From the NCBI GenBank assembly GCA_902801585.1, contig CADCIU010000045.1, positions 1-9,584 on the forward strand: DNA of 9,584 nt. Reading direction: 5' to 3'. Of this stretch, positions 1-6,753 are shown piece after piece. The notes under the pieces were generated by a model. The model was not told the DNA's origin and ran no database searches. It saw only the letters and a program-made list of their open reading frames with translations. The translations under genes and the position numbers were made by a program. The DNA is from an uncultured Lachnospiraceae bacterium (lineage in GTDB: Bacteria > Bacillota_A > Clostridia > Lachnospirales > Lachnospiraceae). Numbering within the stretch: position 1 is the stretch's first letter; each line of letters opens with the position of its first letter.

Positions 1-3000
1 GATCGTGAATTTCGTATCGCTTGTCAGTACATGGCCTTCCGGCGCAACCGTCTCGCGGAGTATGTATTCAACACCTGTCGCGAGGCCTTCGATCACATGC
101 GCCTCGGTCGTGGAATCCCACTCCTCAACGACTCTTTCAGTGCCAAACAGACCTTCCTTTACGATGATCTGGATATGGGCACCTTCCAACTCTTCTCCGT
201 CTGCAATGTCGACTTTGCTGACCTTGACAACGGTCTTTGCGTCTTCGACCAGAAGTGTCCCGTCACTCGTCTGAGTTGCTGTTGAAGTGACATTGCCCTT
301 CTCATCAATTGTAAATGTTGTCTCGGCAGCGATTGTATAACCTTCCGGTGCCACTGTCTCTTTGAGTGTATACTCCTCTCCGGTCTTCAGTCCTTCGATC
401 TCGTGTGCCTCGGTTGTAGAAACCCACTCCTCAACTACATTTCCTTCGCTGTCGATGATCTGGATCTTGGCACCTTCCAGTTCTTCACCGTCTGCGATGT
501 CGACTTTGCTCACGCTGATCCTGGTCTTCGCATCCTGGATCAGAAGGGTTCCGTCTTCTGTAATGCTTCCGTTCGATGTCACCTTTCCGGTCTCATCGAT
601 CGTGAAGGTGGTCTCTGTTGCGACTGTGTAGCCCTCCGGCGCCACGGTCTCTTTGAGTGTATATTCCTCTCCGGTCTTCAGGCCCTCGATCTCGTGTGCC
701 TCGTTCGTGGAGACCCACTCCTCGACGACATTTCCTTCGCTGTCGATGATCTGGATCGTAGCGCCTTCCAGTTCTTCGCCGTCTGCGATGTCAGTCTTGC
801 TGACACTGATCCTGGTCTTCGCATCCTCGACCAGAAGCACACCGTCCTCGGTCACAGAACCGTTGGTGGTCACTTTTCCGGTCTCATCGATCGTGAAGGT
901 CGTCTCTGTTGCAACCGTATATCCTTCCGGTGCCACCGTCTCTTTGAGCGTATACTCCTCTCCGGTCTTCAGACCTTCGATCTCGTGTGCCTCGGTTGTA
1001 GAAACCCACTCCTCGACTACATTTCCTTCACTGTCGATGATCTGAATTGTTGCACCTTCAATCTCTTCGCCATCCGCAATATCAACCTTGCTGACACTGA
1101 CCTTGGTCTTTGCGTCTTCGACCAGCAGCACACCGTCCTCGGTCACAGAGCCTGTGGAGGTCACATTTCCGTTCTCATCGATCGTAAATGTGGTCTCTGT
1201 TGCAACCGTGTAGCCTTCCGGCGCCACTGTCTCTTTGAGCGTATACTCCTCTCCGGTCTTAAGACCTTCGATCTCGTGTGCCTCGGTTGTAGAAACCCAC
1301 TCCTCGACTACATTTCCTTCACTGTCGATGATCTGGATCGTTGCGCCTTCAATCTCTTCGCCGTCCGCGATATCAACCTTGCTGACACTGACTTTGGTCT
1401 TTTCATCGGCCACCAGAATAACAGGATTGCCGAACCGATCCTTTGTCGTTGCTGCTTTTGTTTCAATCGTTCCGTCCTGCTTAACAGTAAACAGAATATC
1501 TGTTGTGACCGTGTAGCCTTCCGGTGCCACCGTCTCACGAAGTGTATAAGTTCCGCTCGCAAGCCCTTCTACCATATGGGCTGATTTTTCCGATGTCCAC
1601 TCTTCGACAACATTTCCTTCGCTGTCAAGAATCTGAAGTACCGCACCTTCGAGCTCATTTTCTCCGGTGATGTCTGTCTTGCTGAATCCTATTGCCTTTT
1701 TGCTGTCTTCAACAAGGATCACTCCGTCCTCAGAAACTGTTCCTGAAGATGTTACCTTTCCGCTTTCATCGATTGTAAAGGTCGTATCCGATGCGGTCAG
1801 ATAACCTTCCGGTGCCACGGTTTCTCTGAGCGTATACTCTTCTCCCGTCTTCAGGCCTTCGATCTCATGCACCTTGTCCGTGGATACCCACTCCTCGACT
1901 ACATTGCCTTCGCTGTCGATGATCTGGATCGTCGCACCTTCCAATTCTTTGCCGTCCGCGATGTCGACTTTGCTGACTTTGACAACAGTCTTCGCGTCCT
2001 CGACAAGGAGTACTCCGTTCTCTGTCACAGAACCTGTGGACGTCACTTTTCCGGTCTCATCGATCGTAAAGGTCGTCTCTGTAGCGATCGTGTAGCCTTC
2101 CGGTGCCACGGTCTCCTTGAGTGTGTACTCCTCTCCGGTCTTCAGACCCTCGATCTCATGCGCCTCGTCTGTAGATACCCACTCCTCAACTACGTTGCCT
2201 TCGCTGTCGATGATCTGAATGGTTGCGCCCTCGATTTCCTCGCCGTCGGCAATATCAACTTTGCTCACACTGATCTTGGTCTTTGCATCCTCGACCAGCA
2301 GCACACCATCATCTGTCACAGAACCTGAGGAGGTCACATTTCCGTTTTCATCGATCGTAAAGGTCGTCTCTGTAGCGATCGTGTAGCCTTCCGGCGCCAC
2401 AGTCTCTTTGAGCGTATACTCTTCTCCGGTCTTCAGTCCCTCGATCTCATGGGCTTCGGTCGTGGAATCCCACTCATCGACAATATTGCCCTTGCTGTCG
2501 ATGATTTGGATATGAGCACCTTCAATTTCTTCACCGTCTGCGATATCAACTTTGCTCACGCTGACATGCGTTTTCGCGTCTTCGACCAGCAGTGTTCCGT
2601 CGCTCGTCGTGGTCGCTGTTGAGGTGACATTTCCTTCCTCATCAATTGTGAAGGTCGTCGATGCCGCGATCGTATAGCCTTCCGGTGCCACAGTCTCTTT
2701 GAGTGTGTATTCTTCTCCGGTCTTAAGACCTTCGATCACATGTGCCTCGGTCGTGGAATCCCATTCCGCGGCAATTTCTCCCTTGCTGTCGATGATCTGG
2801 ATGTGCGCGCCTGCAAGCTCTTCGCCGTCCGCGATATCGACTTTGCTCACGCTGATCCTGGTCTTCGCGTCCTCAACCAGAAGAACACCGTCCTCGGTCA
2901 CGGAGCCGGTAGTTGTCACTTTTCCGGTCTCATCGATCGTGAATGTGATCTCTGTCGCGACTGTGTAGCCTTCCGGTGCCACCGTCTCTTTGAGTGTATA

Positions 3001-3471
3001 CTCCTCTCCGGTCTTCAGGCCTTCGATCTCGTGCGCCTCGTTCGTGGAATCCCACTCTTCGAAAATGCCTCCTTCGCTGTCAATAATCTGAATGTGGGCA
3101 CCTGCAAGTTCTTCGCCGCCTGCGATATCAACTTTGCTCACGCTGATCTTAGTCTTTGCATCCTCGACCAGGATGACGGTATTTCCATCCGCATCCGTTG
3201 TCGTATTTGCCTGCGTCGTTACATTTCCGTTTTCATCGATCGTGAAGGTGGTCTCTGTCGCGATCGTGTAACCTTCCGGCGCCACCGTCTCCTTGAGCGT
3301 ATATTCCACACCCGATGACAGACCTTCGACAACATGGGCCTCCGTTTCGGAAGAATCCCATTCGTCGACAACGACGGTCTCCCCTTCCGCGTTGGTAGTG
3401 AGGACCTGAATGTGCGCTCCTGCGATCTCATCTTTGGAAGCGGCATCGACCTTGCTGACAGCGACGCTCAG
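1..3471 (-). repeat. Tandem Cna-B (CnaB2/SpyCatcher-like) domain array, 12 units, mostly 291-bp period
   Basis: First-strand lysines of successive units are K959, 1065, 1162, 1259, 1356, 1453, 1550, 1650, 1747, 1844, 1941 and 2038. The spacing is exactly 97 residues (291 bp) except unit 1 (106) and unit 7 (100). Each unit reads roughly [ISV]SKVD..DGEELxGAxIQIID, EEW.ST.EAHEIEGL, EEYTLKETVAPEGY, TFTIDE.GxVT and VLLVEDAKT. The expected isopeptide triad is complete in units 1-11, for example K959/E1013/D1056, K1065/E1114/D1153 and K1550/E1598/D1641. Unit 12 shows K2038 and E2092 before the window ends. In the unit junctions checked, the reactive Asp lies nine residues before the next Lys, so linkers are very short and the array should be a stiff rod. 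The DNA copies are highly similar but carry many synonymous differences. Confidence 0.93.
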
Positions 3472-6327
3472 CTCCTCTTCTCCGTAGCTGTTGATCATCT
3501 CACCGAATGTAACCTCCGGGCTGTTGACCACGAAAGGCTCATAGTATCTGGTACCTGTTCCTTCTGCAGTGCGATGATCTGTCTTCCACGCTTCGATCGT
3601 CTTTTTATAACCGGATCCGCTCTCGGATTCTTCCACTGTCAGTTTGATCCTGAGCTCACCGCCCCAGTACTTGATATCATCGATCGTATCACCGCCATTC
3701 ACTTCCTTTATGACATAGTAGTGCGTTCCGATGTCATCTTCTGTGATCTCGATCTCTCCGAAAGTGACCTTACTGGTCTCAGAAGTGACCTCACTCTCTA
3801 CCGGAGTGAGTCCTTCTGTACTGAAATCTTCACCCGTCTCATAGCGCTCAAAGCTGAATGTCTTTCCGAGCAGACCAAGGTTCACATTATCCTTGTCCCA
3901 TACTTCTTTGGTAAAGGAGAAATAGACAGATTCTTTCGTGCTCTCTCTATACTTTCTGTTGTGATACAAGAAGTGGAATTCCGCATTTTCGTTTGTCACC
4001 GTCTTACCGGATGCGATCCATCCTGCGCTTGATCCCGTCACTTTGACATTTGCACTCGGCGCGAGTACGCAGGCAGCTGTGGTGTTGAGTTCGACGTCTC
4101 CGCCGCCGACAAAGTTCATGATCAGATGCTGTGTGATCACATTGTCAACATCATTGTTATGCGGAGATTCATTCTGGGTTGTATCCGTGGTAACAATGCG
4201 GCCGCCCCGTATTCTATAGTTGGCATTGTTCTCGTCGCCGCTGAACTCAACGGTCCCGCCCTCGCAGACAGCAAACTTTTTGACCGTAACAGCACCGTCG
4301 TTGTGAATATTAAGGACAATATTCTGCCCCGGCTTCTTGTTGATGACAAAGCCCTGTCCGACGCTGCCGTCGGAACCCAAATCGCCTCCCAGTGAAAGGA
4401 TTTTGTCGGCAAATCCCTTCGGGACATCCACATAGACAACAGCGTTGTCCGGATAGGATGTCGTATCCAATACGTACTTATTATAGTTCGTGGATGCGGG
4501 AAGCTTGATCGTTGTCTCATCATCTGATGTCGTAGCCAGTGCCTGGGACCACTCCGAGACATGCGTGATCATCTTGTCTACGTTCGCGTTGATGGTCTCC
4601 GTATCCTGATAGATCATGTGTGTCGTAACTTTGTTTACATTATCCAGCTTGATATACGTTCTCCGATCGCCCTGCATATTTGCGGCGATCTCCGCGTCGA
4701 TCACTTCCTGATACTTCTGATCCGTATAAATGTCGTACTGCATATGTACGCCGTCAGCCGTGCTGCCGCCGAATCGCATGTCGTGTACGATATCCGCAAC
4801 AATGAAGGGAACCGTATGGGTTCCGGACAGGTCGGGGTCGTCATTCCAGTTGGAATTGCGGTCATAATGCTTGACAGCGAAGTTCGTCTGTGCGTGGTTA
4901 TCCTGTTTGAATGTATCCGCAAGAATTCCATACTCTGCAGCTCTTCCCAGTATACGGTCAAAGTTTACGGCATCCGTCGTGGTACCGGGATATTTTCCGT
5001 TGACAGGCGCAGCTTTGAAAAGGACAGGCGAAAAGCTGCTCAGGGAGAAGCTTGTCTGATCCGTCTTGCTGTTTACAGTCTTTACTTCTTCATAGCCGAG
5101 GTCCTCGACAGACAGATTGTCCGCAGTTTCCGTCGACTCGTTCTCTTTTTTGGCTTCATCGGTCAAAGGAAGATGCACCACTTCGAGGACGTGGTCGTCA
5201 TCAATGCCGATCTTTTCCAGCTGGTTCTTCTTAAATTCAATGTTGATCTTAACAGAACCGTTTTCAGGCTGAAATTCGACCTGTTCGCCCGTCATCACAT
5301 TGCCCTGGTCGTCTCTCTTGTCGACCATGAACGCAATATCATATACCAGCGTATTATATTCCGCGAACGGCTTATCCGTGGAGACCTTGTATCCCTGCTG
5401 CGCGTACTTCAGCGCATCGTTGAGATCCCCGGGTCTTTCCTTGGTTGCCTCTTTATTGACAAGTTCCATATAGGTGTCATAGCTGTAGCCCTTTGTGTCG
5501 GGTGTGATCTCTGTCACCTTGAAAACAGCATCATCAGGAACGGCATCCGCATACTGCAGTGTTGCCGTTACCTTGACCTTACTGTCTTCATAGGTATACA
5601 CCCTCTTGACATCGATCCATTTATAACAAAGAGTGAGCACAGTTTGCTCTGTCGCTTTGATCTCTTCTGTGTCAGTCAAAAAACAGAGCTCCCCGCTTCC
5701 GTCTTCCGCCGTTCGGATGACAGCCGCGTTGACGGCCTTGTCATCGATCTTGGCACCGACATACTCGTAGCCCTTGATGGCGACAGGTGCTGCGGAAGGA
5801 TCCGCCAGGTTCAGCTGCGTGTCAAAAGCCGGAAGTGATACGGTCTCATACCCCTTGATCACTTCACCGTTCTGATCAACGGCGACCGCTGTGATCACGC
5901 TCGTGCTCCCGGGCTCCACTTCTGCAGCGATCTCTGCTGTAGTGCCGGCTGCTGATGCGTCCTCGGATTCTTGCGATTCAGGCGTATTCCCGCCGCTCTC
6001 CTCTGCATCCGCATTGTCCTCAGTCATTCCATCCGAAGGATCCTCTGTGTTTTCCTCCGATGAAGTATCCGCAGCATCATTCTGCGAAGACTGCTCATTC
6101 TCAGAGATATCACCTTCCTCGTTTTCATTCTCTTCCGCGTCCGCAAACTCCCCCGATGCGTCCGAAGATGAGTCTTCTGTGTCTTCACTTCTGATCTCAG
6201 CCACTGATTCCTCCACGGCTTCGGTACTGCCGCCATCGGCAGTTTCGGCCGCATAAGAAACTCCGTTTGCGCCGATCAGCATGGAAGCGGCCAGTATGCA
6301 TGCCAGAAGTCTTCTCACTCTTTTCAT
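1..6327 (-). CDS. Giant multi-domain surface adhesin with tandem Cna-B domains (3' end beyond window)
   Basis: The frame is open for 2109 codons from ATG at 6327 to the window edge, so the C-terminus is missing. Order of modules: signal peptide (1-27), acidic linker (28-140), beta-rich N-terminal module (141-449), choice-of-anchor-A-like domain (450-790), FctA-type pilin domain (800-949), and twelve Cna-B units from about residue 953. The protein is probably exported by Sec and displayed on the wall as a rod with the N-terminal modules as the distal head. A sortase signal is expected downstream but not seen. The start was chosen because AGGGAG lies 6 nt upstream (6334-6339) and a basic-hydrophobic signal peptide follows directly. 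An in-frame ATG at 6342 would add only five residues and would place that SD inside the coding region. The domain calls rest on motif recognition. The ligand is unknown. Confidence 0.93.
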   Translation of the reverse strand, partial: MKRVRRLLACILAASMLIGANGVSYAAETADGGSTEAVEESVAEIRSEDTEDSSSDASGEFADAEENENEEGDISENEQSSQNDAADTSSEENTEDPSDGMTEDNADAEESGGNTPESQESEDASAAGTTAEIAAEVEPGSTSVITAVAVDQNGEVIKGYETVSLPAFDTQLNLADPSAAPVAIKGYEYVGAKIDDKAVNAAVIRTAEDGSGELCFLTDTEEIKATEQTVLTLCYKWIDVKRVYTYEDSKVKVTATLQYADAVPDDAVFKVTEITPDTKGYSYDTYMELVNKEATKERPGDLNDALKYAQQGYKVSTDKPFAEYNTLVYDIAFMVDKRDDQGNVMTGEQVEFQPENGSVKINIEFKKNQLEKIGIDDDHVLEVVHLPLTDEAKKENESTETADNLSVEDLGYEEVKTVNSKTDQTSFSLSSFSPVLFKAAPVNGKYPGTTTDAVNFDRILGRAAEYGILADTFKQDNHAQTNFAVKHYDRNSNWNDDPDLSGTHTVPFIVADIVHDMRFGGSTADGVHMQYDIYTDQKYQEVIDAEIAANMQGDRRTYIKLDNVNKVTTHMIYQDTETINANVDKMITHVSEWSQALATTSDDETTIKLPASTNYNKYVLDTTSYPDNAVVYVDVPKGFADKILSLGGDLGSDGSVGQGFVINKKPGQNIVLNIHNDGAVTVKKFAVCEGGTVEFSGDENNANYRIRGGRIVTTDTTQNESPHNNDVDNVITQHLIMNFVGGGDVELNTTAACVLAPSANVKVTGSSAGWIASGKTVTNENAEFHFLYHNRKYRESTKESVYFSFTKEVWDKDNVNLGLLGKTFSFERYETGEDFSTEGLTPVESEVTSETSKVTFGEIEITEDDIGTHYYVIKEVNGGDTIDDIKYWGGELRIKLTVEESESGSGYKKTIEAWKTDHRTAEGTGTRYYEPFVVNSPEVTFGEMINSYGEEELSVAVSKVDAASKDEIAGAHIQVLTTNAEGETVVVDEWDSSETEAHVVEGLSSGVEYTLKETVAPEGYTIATETTFTIDENGNVTTQANTTTDADGNTVILVEDAKTKISVSKVDIAGGEELAGAHIQIIDSEGGIFEEWDSTNEAHEIEGLKTGEEYTLKETVAPEGYTVATEITFTIDETGKVTTTGSVTEDGVLLVEDAKTRISVSKVDIADGEELAGAHIQIIDSKGEIAAEWDSTTEAHVIEGLKTGEEYTLKETVAPEGYTIAASTTFTIDEEGNVTSTATTTSDGTLLVEDAKTHVSVSKVDIADGEEIEGAHIQIIDSKGNIVDEWDSTTEAHEIEGLKTGEEYTLKETVAPEGYTIATETTFTIDENGNVTSSGSVTDDGVLLVEDAKTKISVSKVDIADGEEIEGATIQIIDSEGNVVEEWVSTDEAHEIEGLKTGEEYTLKETVAPEGYTIATETTFTIDETGKVTSTGSVTENGVLLVEDAKTVVKVSKVDIADGKELEGATIQIIDSEGNVVEEWVSTDKVHEIEGLKTGEEYTLRETVAPEGYLTASDTTFTIDESGKVTSSGTVSEDGVILVEDSKKAIGFSKTDITGENELEGAVLQILDSEGNVVEEWTSEKSAHMVEGLASGTYTLRETVAPEGYTVTTDILFTVKQDGTIETKAATTKDRFGNPVILVADEKTKVSVSKVDIADGEEIEGATIQIIDSEGNVVEEWVSTTEAHEIEGLKTGEEYTLKETVAPEGYTVATETTFTIDENGNVTSTGSVTEDGVLLVEDAKTKVSVSKVDIADGEEIEGATIQIIDSEGNVVEEWVSTTEAHEIEGLKTGEEYTLKETVAPEGYTVATETTFTIDETGKVTTNGSVTEDGVLLVEDAKTRISVSKTDIADGEELEGATIQIIDSEGNVVEEWVSTNEAHEIEGLKTGEEYTLKETVAPEGYTVATETTFTIDETGKVTSNGSITEDGTLLIQDAKTRISVSKVDIADGEELEGAKIQIIDSEGNVVEEWVSTTEAHEIEGLKTGEEYTLKETVAPEGYTIAAETTFTIDEKGNVTSTATQTSDGTLLVEDAKTVVKVSKVDIADGEELEGAHIQIIVKEGLFGTERVVEEWDSTTEAHVIEGLATGVEYILRETVAPEGHVLTSDTKFTI
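3481..3930 (-). other. FctA/Spy0128-type pilin isopeptide domain
   Basis: Residues 800-949 begin VYFSFTKEV, continue with GKTFSFERYETGEDF, KVTFGEIEITEDDIGTHYY and VIKEV, and close with VTFGEMINSY. This is the layout of streptococcal backbone-pilin domains, in which an N-terminal Lys bonds to an Asn in the last strand, helped by a Glu. The matching residues would be K807 (FTKEV), E875 (IKEV) and N946 (EMIN). The domain joins the choice-of-anchor-A-like head to the Cna-B stalk. The bond is predicted from family knowledge. Confidence 0.75.
3961..4980 (-). other. Choice-of-anchor-A-like adhesin domain
   Basis: Residues 450-789 resemble the choice-of-anchor A family, found in surface proteins that use different anchors in different lineages. 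The most telling part is the C-terminal end: NFVGGGDVELN, then VLAPSANVKVTG, GWIASGKTVTN and AEFHF, which matches the family pattern of a beta-helix-like edge with 'apN-v.g...G.iia' and a final 'E.H'. An earlier strand, NIVLNIHNDG in approximate form, also fits. C688 and C753 are the only cysteines here and could form a disulfide. This would be the ligand-facing part of the molecule; the ligand is not known. The domain call comes from remembered motifs, not a profile search. Confidence 0.6.
4981..5907 (-). other. N-terminal beta-rich module of the giant adhesin, family not recognised
   Basis: Residues 141-449 precede the choice-of-anchor-A-like region. They contain a segment with YTYEDSKVKVTATLQYADA, then YDIAFMVD, ENGSVKINIEF, VLEVVHLPL and a closing FSLSSFSPVLF. 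The alternating hydrophobic strands and the closing SFSP motif match a pattern often seen in large repeat-bearing surface proteins of gut Clostridia. I cannot assign a named domain. Two cysteines (in GELCFL and LTLCYK) lie close together and could pair after export. No transmembrane segment is present. Confidence 0.6.
5908..6246 (-). other. Acidic low-complexity linker of the giant adhesin
   Basis: Residues 28-140 are dominated by Glu, Asp, Ser, Thr, Ala and Asn, with almost no basic or aromatic residues. The segment should be disordered and strongly negative after export. It sits between the signal peptide and the first folded module. Such acidic Ser-rich stretches are common just after the signal peptide in large Firmicutes surface proteins. 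Here it may hold the folded head away from the membrane during export or act as a solvent-exposed tip. The role is inferred; only the composition is seen. Confidence 0.8.
6247..6327 (-). other. Sec signal peptide of the giant adhesin
   Basis: Residues 1-27 have a basic n-region (MKRVRR), a hydrophobic core (LLACILAASMLIG) and a small-residue c-region ending VSYAA before an acidic stretch. Signal peptidase I cleavage is likely after A26 or A27. No YSIRK/GxxS motif is present. C10 lies inside the core without a proper lipobox, so lipoprotein processing is unlikely. Confidence 0.88.
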
Positions 6328-6333
6328 GCCATT

Positions 6334-6339
6334 CTCCCT
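6334..6339 (-). promoter_or_regulatory. Ribosome binding site of the giant adhesin gene
   Basis: AGGGAG on the minus strand lies 6 nt before ATG 6327. This decides the start against the in-frame ATG at 6342. Confidence 0.75.
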
Positions 6340-6397
6340 CATGTAATACTCAGGTAACTATCCATTACCTCCTGTTGACTGTTACATTGCTATATTC

Positions 6398-6415
6398 AAA
6401 AAGGCTGTCAGCCTT
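6398..6415 (-). terminator. Second terminator-like hairpin in the adhesin leader
   Basis: On the minus strand AAGGCT and AGCCTT pair around GAC, followed by a short U-run (five T in total). Flanking TTCAA/TTGAA could lengthen the stem with a bulge. It lies only about 70 nt before the giant gene's start, downstream of the stronger terminator. It may be an attenuator or just a leader hairpin. Confidence 0.4.
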
Positions 6416-6462
6416 GAACTACCTTCGTGCAAGCACGAGATGCTCCCCCCGGCTTATCGCAC

Positions 6463-6488
6463 AAAAAAAATGGCCTTCCGGCCATTTT
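6463..6488 (-). terminator. Strong intrinsic terminator, minus-strand direction
   Basis: AAAATGGCC (6480-6488) pairs with GGCCATTTT (6467-6475) around a GGAA tetraloop, and eight T follow on the minus strand. It ends either a small RNA started at about 6705 or the DegV-esterase transcript. It may also act as a conditional attenuator of the giant gene, because its 5' arm can pair instead with an upstream leader segment. Confidence 0.85.
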
Positions 6489-6706
6489 CGTTCACCAACT
6501 GAATTCTCAACTGAAAACAAGACTTGTATAAAAGCTTTGCGATCATACGTCATGAACAGGTATTCATCACAGCACCTGTCTCATGTGTGTAATCCAACAC
6601 ACAAATATGTGACCCAAGTTCTCTCAAGCAAGTCTCTTAATACCAGTAATGCAGAATCAAGTTGCACAATTCTGTGTGGCCGGACAATAAAAGCGTAATA
6701 TATACT
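6463..6706 (-). ncRNA. Candidate structured leader RNA or small RNA upstream of the giant adhesin
   Basis: A promoter places the 5' end near 6705 and an intrinsic terminator the 3' end near 6463, giving about 240 nt without a convincing ORF. Nested long-range helices can form: 6677-6684 with 6477-6484 (8 bp), 6653-6664 with 6496-6507 (12 positions, one mismatch) and 6629-6635 with 6520-6526 (7 bp). Inside are a hairpin pairing 6574-6585 with 6551-6561 (11 bp, one bulged G) and another at 6584-6589/6598-6603. The outermost helix uses the terminator's 5' arm, so it excludes termination. I do not recognise a known riboswitch, T-box or tmRNA. The long closed rod with an open middle resembles 6S RNA only in outline. 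Confidence 0.5.
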
Positions 6707-6711
6707 TAACA

Positions 6712-6739
6712 ATTATAACACAGTTTCGAAATCAAACAA
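6712..6739 (-). promoter_or_regulatory. Sigma-A promoter with extended -10, minus strand
   Basis: TATAAT at 6712-6717 is preceded by TGT, an exact TGnTATAAT extended -10. TTGTTT at 6734-6739 serves as -35 with a 16-bp spacer. The predicted start is A6706 or G6705. It lies just past the esterase stop codon and drives the leader RNA, and possibly the giant gene. Confidence 0.75.
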
Positions 6740-6753
6740 CTCTGTTTCGGAAA

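Noticed and set aside
403..1584. Plus-strand ORF of 393 codons and several similar plus-strand ORFs opposite the repeat array
   Set aside because: They are antisense shadows. Their repeated peptides recur at the 291-bp period because the opposite strand encodes Cna-B repeats, and they lack SD sites and any recognisable domain.
1..3471. CRISPR-like or satellite array
   Set aside because: The 291-bp units are in-frame protein domains with no spacer structure.
3334..5838. Plus-strand ORFs at 3334-4032 and 4561-5838
   Set aside because: They lie opposite the continuous adhesin frame, which has strong domain evidence. The plus-strand products show no motif or good initiation signal.
6267..6698. 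Plus-strand ORF of 143 codons across the leader region
   Set aside because: It overlaps the signal peptide in antisense and the structured leader. Its composition is not protein-like and it lacks an SD.
6463..6705. 6S RNA, SRP RNA or tmRNA
   Set aside because: The rod-like outline recalls 6S RNA, but I cannot find diagnostic conserved sequence for 6S, no SRP Alu or GGAA/GNAR core arrangement, and no tRNA-like ends for tmRNA. It was kept only as an unnamed structured RNA.
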